DNA of 64,000 nt from Podaxis mareebaensis (taxonomy: Eukaryota; Basidiomycota; Agaricomycetes; Agaricales; Agaricaceae): the NCBI GenBank assembly GCA_018524725.1, contig JAEUWP010000353.1, positions 1 to 64,000 on the forward strand, in the 5' to 3' direction. Below the pieces are notes generated by a model that saw only the letters and a program-made list of their open reading frames with translations, was not told the DNA's origin and ran no database searches. Numbering within the stretch: position 1 is the first letter of the stretch; every line of letters starts with the position of its first letter. The position numbers were made by a program, and so were the translations under genes. This document shows, in pieces, positions 58,112-64,000 of the stretch.

Positions 58112-59568
58112 TCATACCGCCACTGTAGGTGTTGGTGTAACCGGATCTGCCTTCGATGATAGAGGCTCCTTGGATTTTCTTGGAGAGGAACGATACACCT
58201 GAACTTGGTGGTTCAGGATTCTGAGTGTTTTGAGGAGTCGCGTAGGCACTGTCCTTCGAAGAGGCAGCGGAAATAGTTGAGGGCATGGCAGACGCAACGA
58301 CTCCGTTCCCGTTTGTCGATACAGGATTCGTCACCGAACCATTCGTCGAAGCCGCGGCGGGAAGGTACATTCTTCTTAATCTTGGCGAATTCTTTTAAAT
58401 GGCCTCGATAATCCGCTTCACCTCATCTCCGCCTGTCCACTCGCCCGCCAAGTCCGTCATAGCATCATACCCCTTTGCCTGCGAGAGCATCTGTCGGATT
58501 TTCGTAGACTCGGCTTTTTTAATGTTGACGCGGTCGCCTTTGAATTGCGCGACGCAGAATTTGGCGAGGCCACAGTGGTTGTCGAGGTACTCCGACTGTT
58601 AGTTGGAGGATGAGTTGGTCATGTAAGGGAGTCTGTCTTTGAAGTCACCCACCAGTCTAAAATAAGATGGTACCAATGTTTTGTCGAGGTCAACTAGAGG
58701 CTTATCAGAGAAGCACGTCGGATTAGCTTCAGCAGCTCTCGCAATCGTCACTGAATGTGTTCCTACAAACCCATCCACCAATCAGACACCGATCCACCAG
58801 CAGATAAAAGATGAGAAAAGAGATACAAACCAGTAACCTCCCTCGCCCGCCTCTCATCCTCCCACCCCTGACAATCCCCATTCCCCACAACTGCAATCCG
58901 CTTCCCAAGCCCTTCAACAACCTCCACAATCTCTCTCAACCCCTCCACCATCTCCCTCTCCTGATCCCTCATATTCCTCGTCCTACAATGCACAGTCAAA
59001 CAACTAATACCCGTCCCACGTATCCTCTTCACAGGCTTCAATGTGTCCTCCTGCGAAGGCAACAGCTGGACCTTCGCAGACGCTGTGATCTCCTCCGGCA
59101 TGGCCCTTCTCAATGCAGCAAGAATCGCACAAAGCGTATCCGAATTCATAAGCAGCGCAGCACTCATCCCAGCGTGCGTCGAAAATGGTTTCGGACACCC
59201 GCAGTTGAGGTCGATCCCAGAAACATCTTGCATGACCGTTTTTGCAGCATGGACTGCTAGCCCTGGGTCGGCCGAACCAATTTGATGGATGAGGTAGGGT
59301 TTTTCGATGGGCTAGGTCGTGAAGATGGCGCAGGAGACTACGTTGTAGGATATAACTCCTGGTTAAGAAGATATGAGCATGTCAAGTGAGGAGGGAGTGA
59401 GGAAGGGAGTTTGCACATGATCGACTTCATGTTTAGCGTGTAGAATGGCTTTGTCGACTATTTCTGGACTCCAGACTATGGTGACACCATGTTTGAGTGC
59501 AGAAAGCCTGGTTGGTACTAGAGGCTCATTAATCGATCAGCCGGTACCGTGATCTGACGACTTACATA
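58112..59568 (-). pseudogene. tRNA-dihydrouridine synthase (DUS2/Smm1-like), copy A, broken
   Basis: Family: FMN enzymes reducing uridine 20 in the tRNA D-loop. Seen: PTRLSALKHGVTIVWSPEIV (about 59520), LIHQIGSADPGLAVHAAKTV, VSGIDLNCGCPKPFSTHAGM (catalytic Cys retained), ISCLTVHCRTRNMRD, AVVGNGDCQGWED, GTHSVTIARAAEANP and DLDKTLVPSYFRLV, YLDNHCGLAKFCVAQFKGD. Damage: the first exon, which should start with the FMN-site APMVR text, is missing because copy B begins there, although a GTAAGT donor (near 59568) and an acceptor survive; a TAG (59314-59312) sits in IFTT-stop-PIEKPY; a TAA (58397-58395) follows IIEAI; and the C-terminal tail has shifted frame relative to copy B. Likely non-functional. 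Confidence 0.78.
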
Positions 59569-59587
59569 CAAGCACTGGATCGCATCT

Positions 59588-60740
59588 ACCCATTTACCCT
59601 CAAACCACAGATTATCACCCTCGAATCGTCCAGATGCTCCACGATAGCAGCTCACGCTGCTCGTAGAGAAGCATAGCTCCGCGTTAGGATTGAAGAAATC
59701 GAACGGTGTAAACGAGATGCCTTGCATAAGATTGCTCCAGGGCTTGGAACTAACTTGTTCCCATGCAAGCACCCTCGACTCTGGGGTTGTATGAGGGCAG
59801 CGGTGGATCAAACTCAGCGAGGGCTCGGGCTCAGGGTGGTCCAGACAAAGAGCGTGATGTGGTAGATGATTTAGTCGACCAATTACAGTCGCCTCTCTCT
59901 TAACCCATGTCTCTAGTAACCCATACTCTCCAATAACCCATAGACTTTTCCTTACACCGAGTTGGTACGCGGGGGTTCCACGCCCATAACCCATAGCTTT
60001 ACATACCCCATAACCCATAGGTCGTTCGAGCCAAAAACCCATAGCGCCCATGACATAATACAATAGATTTACATCAAAATATGACCAATGGCGGGACCTT
60101 CACATCCGACAGAGCAAGTCTCATACGTCAATAATGGTACTTAGCAGCCGAAAAAAGAAAGAAAAAAAGCATCAGTGTTTTTTGCGACTGCCTACACATG
60201 CCACTGAAGCCAGCCACCCTTCTTGAGACATTGGAAAAGGGCTTCCGTGTTCTTGAACACCAGGCATCATCAGCTCGGAAGACTGCTCCCGGGTCCCAAC
60301 TGTCCAGATATGAAAAAATTACAACTGCGGATGAAGAATCACTCGAAACGGGTATCACTCCACCACGAATCACTCATTCTTAAGGTCAGTGGAACCAAGA
60401 TTCAAGCATCAACTTTGTCTGAAGAAGGTAGAAAACCTACTTGACTGTTTCCCCCGAAAAGATGTATCGTATACAAGTTAACCCTTATCCTTTCGCTTAT
60501 AGAAGTCTTTTTGCATAATATAGTATGGGAATAATTTTTCTATTTCGAATGAATTTCTTTGGCGCTAAAACTGACCTCTTTGATAACCCATACTCTGCCA
60601 TAACCCATAGCTCAACCCTTCCACCGAGGGCTATTGGTTAAGAGAGAGGCGACTGTAGCGGCTCTCGAATCCAGGGTGGCTGGCAGGAGTGACGCTTCAT
60701 CGCCATATGCCGTACAACTGTCAGTTACGACGACTTAGGG
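59588..60740 (+). pseudogene. Relic copy of the small conserved gene, split by a transposon
   Basis: Bases 59588-59885 and 60656-60740 match the last exon of the gene at 55266-55918 (YPFTL-PQIITLESSRC-STIAAHAARREA, then a TAG, then EEIERCKRDALHKIAPGLG). It has no promoter or earlier exons, contains at least one nonsense codon and frame shifts, and is interrupted after TA at 59884-59885 by a 770-bp element. It marks the left end of duplication copy B. Confidence 0.85.
59886..60655. mobile_element. 770-bp non-autonomous TA-flanked element (Tc1/mariner-type MITE)
   Basis: Terminal inverted repeats of 20 bp are perfect: CAGTCGCCTCTCTCTTAACC at 59886-59905 and its reverse complement at 60636-60655. 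TA flanks both ends (59884-59885 and 60656-60657); the uninterrupted homologue at 55867-55880 has a single TA (55872-55873). TA duplication with CAGT ends suggests the Tc1/mariner superfamily. Eight copies of (T)AACCCAT(A) lie near the ends, six on the left (59901-60043) and two on the right (60584-60609), all in the same direction. No transposase-like ORF is seen; a 61-codon ORF at 60198-60383 has no known motif. Confidence 0.85.
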
Positions 60741-61705
60741 GTCAACTAGACGCCGGTTTATTTGAGGAATGTGCACAACCCACAAGTGTCTGAAAATAAA
60801 ACAATGTTATGTACATATTCACCTCTTCATAAAACCTTTTCTTAGTCCCGCAACTGATATAGTTGGAGGGCTTGATCTGCTGCTGGTATGGTGGTCCACG
60901 TGCATCCAAGGTGACAAAGATGCTCGGAATGCTCGGTCTCCATCATGAGAGATATCTACCCACTCCGAAACAATGGATGATACTAGGTGTGATACATAAT
61001 CCCTACATAATGGGAGTTGAACATTCAACTCCAACCAGGGTGCCGCAAAGTGATTGTCTATTAAAAATAATTCCAACTATTGCATTGGTTCAATTCCAGG
61101 TGTTGACCCAGCACGGAACTGGCTCGAAAAAATACAAGGCAAAAGAAGGGAGAAACATACAAGTATCCTCAGCAAAAGTAGCGGACCTAACCCTGTTAGG
61201 TGCCCCCACCTCTTGCTACACCAAACAAAAGTGAAGGGAGAAGCAACGAATTGTGGGGAACGGGAACGGGCTACCGTGGGAAATCGGTTAAAGTACAGGA
61301 TTCATTAGTTGCGCGCGTAGTTACGTTTTGTCTGAGCTTCCACTGCAATGGATGTCATGGTCGATGACACCTCCGGGTCGCTCGCTCACTTAGCGAACTC
61401 ACTCGCACTGCAAAACATTGCACTATCACGTATCCCCTCTTTGGGCATACTAGCTCCAGAACTTGACTCGCAGGACCCCTGGTGTTCGAGGGTCTTAACC
61501 GAGCTCTTGGATCAATCAAGGCCCTGTCGTGGCAAGACCTGATGTCTTGCTCTCTTGCATTATTTTTGTCTGGAGCTAAATCTAGGAGTGAAGGCGCTAC
61601 TCAATCCCGGTAGTGACGCTCACGATCGTTCCAGTGGACTTGGATGCTGCCCTATATTAGCTAGGTTGGAAGATGATACTTCACCCACCAACCCCGGAGT
61701 CCACA
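60741..61705. other. Duplicated intergenic segment, copy B
   Basis: Matches 55919-56739, with an extra block at about 61248-61412 that has no counterpart in copy A. The extra block shows no clear terminal repeats or target duplication. No gene seen. Confidence 0.55.
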
Positions 61706-62933
61706 ATGGATAGTACTGCTCAACTTAGCAGAATACTCCTCGTCGAAGCTATCGATCTTATCAGCCAAACGACTATCAGGGGCGTTTTGGTGGGCATCAT
61801 AGTCGTCCTTTATATCCTCTGTGCCTGGTCACTCTACCCTGGGCTCAAAGGTCCGCACCGCCAACGACAGACTAGATTCACGTTTGTCTGTGCCTCTGTA
61901 GTGGTGATATGCAAAGTGGTTTCTTTCGCAATATATTCCCGGGCAGCCGAAATATCATATGCCAATAATAACAAATTTCCCGGAGGAGTGATCGCATATG
62001 AAACTCAGGATCCGGATAACCAGCTATTGGAATTCACCGGTGCTGTCTTTGATGTTATCTCTGACTCTTTGGCGCCAGGAATACAGGTGCCGTGTCTGTT
62101 GCTCTCTTTATTGCCGATGCTTCCTGATATCTCCGCTGTGTAGATCTGGCGTTTGTGGGTTATCTGGAGTGCAACACAATATGCCGTCATCATCATTATC
62201 CTACCTTCCTTACTCCTTCTCTCTTACGAAGGTAAGCTGATGCCAATTCTGCACCACATTTTGTATTGAAGAAGTTGAGGTACTAGCGATGAACTTTATA
62301 ACGGGTTTCGAACAGCTTAGTCAAAGAGTCTTTCCCCAAGGTGCAGGCTTTGTTGCAGCCTTGGTTGCCGCCCTTGGGCTTGAGGCGGCGTTTACAATCC
62401 TTGTTACTACACTGGTGGTTGTGCGCCTCATGTTCGTACGGAGGCGCCATATCAACTTGATGGGTGGGTATGTTTCAGTGTCTACTTACCAGGATACGAC
62501 AAGGCTCACTGCACCACAGGGACATCGGAAACTAGTGTGCAGTACATGAGTATTGCAGCGATGCTCGTTGAATCGTATGCCTTGGAATCTGCATGGTCCC
62601 TTGCAGCTGCGGCTCTATATGCTGTTAGAGCACCCATTAGTCCCTTATTCTTTTATTGTGACGTTGAGATCAAAGTGAGTTCATCGAATTCGGAAATGAT
62701 GTCTTCCTCTGACAACGACATATATCCTGTCTGAAAAGGTAATCGCGTACCTTCTTGTCGTTTATCGAGTTTCTACGGGACGAGCATGGAGCAGGCAAAT
62801 GGAGCGCCAGATGAGTAGCTTACGGTGGAATCACAATACGTACTCCACCACTTCCGAAACAGCTACTCAAACCCCGGGTACCCCATCGAATACGATTGTA
62901 GACACCTCGTCAATGTCCCATTCACCTGTTTGA
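61706..62933 (+). CDS. Multi-pass membrane protein, basidiomycete family, copy B
   Basis: Paralogue of the gene at 56740 with the same six-exon structure. MDSTAQLSRILLVEAIDLIS, GVLVGIIVVLYILCAWSLYP, FTFVCASVVVICKVVSFAIY, a divergent extracellular-type loop (AYETQDPDNQLLEFTGAV), YAVIIIILPSLLLLSYE, ALGLEAAFTILVTTLVVVRL, VQYMSIAAMLVESYALESAW and VIAYLLVVYRV follow in order. The C-terminal tail keeps SSLRWNHNT and STTSETATQT but ends earlier, at SHSPV (TGA 62931-62933). All introns keep GT-AG ends and no nonsense codon is seen, so both copies look expressible. Differences cluster in the loop after helix 2 and in the tail, while helices 4-6 are nearly unchanged, which suggests retained function in both. 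Confidence 0.78.
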
Positions 62934-63104
62934 TCGCAGGGGTTTGCAACGACTTGGAGAATCGACAAGGCGTGCGTGGAGTTCCGTTCGGATACGTAGT
63001 GCTAGGACTATGAACAAGCATTTATTGGGCTCTGGCAGCCAGATAGAGGGCGAGGGGAGTATACTTATTTAGAGATCGGCTTGGTATATTAATTCGTACT
63101 AGAT

Positions 63105-64000
63105 TCATACTGCTACTGTAGGAGTTGGTGTAACCGGATCTGCCTTCGGTAGTAGAGGCTCCTCGGATTGGAAGTCCCTAGGGAGGAATGGTGCACCTGA
63201 ACTTGGTGGTTCAGGATTCTGAGTGTTTTGAGGGGTCGCGTAGGCACTGTCCTCCTCCGAAGAGACAGTAGAAACAGTTAAGGGCACGGCGGATGCAACG
63301 ACTCCGTTCCCGTTTGTCGATACAGGATTCGTCACCGAACCATTCGTCGAAGCCGCGGCGGGAAGGTACATTCTTCTCAACCTTGGTGGATTCTTTTCAA
63401 TGGCCTCGATGATTTGCCTCATCTCATCTTCACCTGTCCACTCGCCCACCAAATCTGTCATAGCGTCATACCCCTTTGCCTGCGAGAGCACCTGTCGGAT
63501 TTTCGTAGACTCGGCTTTTTTAATGTTGACGCGGTCGCCTTTGAATTGTGCGACGCAGAATTTGGTGAGCCCCCAATGGTTGTCGAGGTACTTCGACTGT
63601 AATGGTCGTGTGAGAGAATATGACTATGAAATTCCAAATAAAATACCCACCAGTCTGAAATAAGATGGTACCAACGTTTTGTCGAGGTCTACTAGAGGCT
63701 TATCAGAGAAGCACGTCGGGTTGGCTTCAGCAGCCCTCGCAATCATCACTGAATGCGCTCCTACAAACCCGTCCACCAATCAGACACCCATTCACCAGAA
63801 GATAAAAAAAATAAAAGGCAGATACACACCAGTAACCTCCCTCACCCGTCTCGCATCCTCCCACCCCTGACAATCCCCATTCTCCACAACTGCAATCCCC
63901 TTCCCAAGGCCCTCAACGAACTCCACAATCTCTCTCAACCTCTCCACCATCGCCCTCTCCCGGTCCCTCATATTCCTCGTACGACAATGCACAGTCAAAC
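63105..64000 (-). CDS. tRNA-dihydrouridine synthase (DUS2/Smm1-like), copy B, 5' end beyond window
   Basis: C-terminal part of a DUS gene. It has TVHCRTRNMRDRERAMVERL at the window edge, IAVVENGDCQGWEDARRVRE (phosphate-binding NGD), MIARAAEANPTCFSDKPLVD, DLDKTLVPSYFRLV, FCVAQFKGDRVNIKKAEST, RQMLSQAKGYDAMTDLVGEW and IIEAIEKNPPRLRRMYLPAA. Unlike copy A, it has Glu instead of the stop after IIEAI and an uninterrupted Ser/Thr/Asn-rich tail to TPTPTVAV (TGA 63105-63107). Introns near 63779-63828 and 63598-63650 have GT-AG ends. It is probably the functional copy, but the FMN-binding N-terminus and catalytic Cys are outside the window. Confidence 0.85.

Larger units (their letters stand above)
55573..59570. 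repeat. Tandem segmental duplication, copy A
   Basis: Matches copy B in the same orientation: 55573-55915 with 59588-60720, 56040-56740 with 60820-61705, the membrane gene (56740 with 61706) and the DUS gene (58131 with 63124). Offsets run 4012, 4966 and 4993 bp; the growth is explained by the 772-bp insertion (element plus TA) and a roughly 165-bp indel. Identity looks like 80-90 percent by eye over the genes. Confidence 0.9.
59588..64000. repeat. Tandem segmental duplication, copy B (runs off window)
   Basis: Head-to-tail copy of 55573-59570, enlarged by the 770-bp element and by about 165 bp near 61248-61412 absent from copy A. It contains the relic, the second membrane gene and a DUS gene whose 5' end lies beyond the window. 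Confidence 0.9.

Noticed and set aside
59518..60063. A 181-codon - strand ORF with repeated MGYG-type residues
   Set aside because: The repeats are the AACCCATA arrays of the mobile element read in antisense, and the rest is antisense of the relic exon.
1..64000. CRISPR arrays, rRNA operon or telomeric repeats
   Set aside because: No regularly spaced repeats, rRNA signatures or TTAGGG runs seen; AACCCATA copies are few and confined to the mobile element.

Overview
The window looks like nuclear DNA of a filamentous basidiomycete, most likely a mushroom-forming agaricomycete. The signs are genes broken by many short GT-AG introns of about 45-65 nt, close gene packing on both strands, a CBM1-tailed GH5 cellulase, and basidiomycete-type homeobox, Zn2Cys6 and HNH proteins. 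I cannot name a genus from sequence alone. All functional names below rest on motif recognition and splice-joined reading; I ran no database search.

Layout. 0-5 kb: the 3'-truncated front of a CHK2/Rad53-type FHA kinase (-), the ribosome export GTPase LSG1 (-), and what looks like a broken SLD2-like replication factor (+). 5.6-10.5 kb: an uncharacterised protein (+), a secreted CBM1-GH5 endoglucanase (-) and a mitochondrial-type LYR protein (+). 10.8-17 kb: exocyst subunit SEC8 (-), divergent from a lipid-droplet hydrolase (+). 17.2-30.5 kb: three consecutive + strand genes, a Mit1/CHD-like chromatin remodeller, an RNase III-fold protein with a dsRNA-binding domain but no catalytic residues, and a Rad5/HLTF-like SNF2-RING ATPase with two SUMO-interacting motifs. 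31-38.7 kb: an orphan protein, an HNH-nuclease-like protein, a gene-poor stretch and a Zn2Cys6 transcription factor with a Gln/His-rich tail, all on -. 39-48 kb: a Yop1/REEP protein (+), exocyst SEC3 (-), a homeobox protein (+) and ceramide glucosyltransferase (-). 48-55.9 kb: a tRNA-like element, a medium-chain reductase (+), the biotin subunit of methylcrotonoyl-CoA carboxylase (+), KEOPS kinase BUD32 (-) and a small conserved protein (+).

The most dynamic part is 55.6-64 kb. A segment of about 4 kb, holding the end of the small protein gene, a multi-pass membrane protein gene and a tRNA-dihydrouridine synthase (DUS2/Smm1-like) gene, is tandemly duplicated. The junction cuts the first copy of the DUS gene in its 5' end; that copy also has in-frame stops. 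The second copy of the small protein gene is a relic split by a 770-bp TA-flanked element with 20-bp perfect terminal inverted repeats, and the first copy preserves the empty site. The two membrane-protein copies are both open and have diverged.

The genes mostly do ordinary eukaryotic work: replication checkpoint, ribosome maturation, exocytosis (two exocyst subunits 25 kb apart), chromatin remodelling, sphingolipid synthesis, leucine breakdown and tRNA modification. I see no secondary-metabolite cluster, CRISPR array or prokaryote-style operon.
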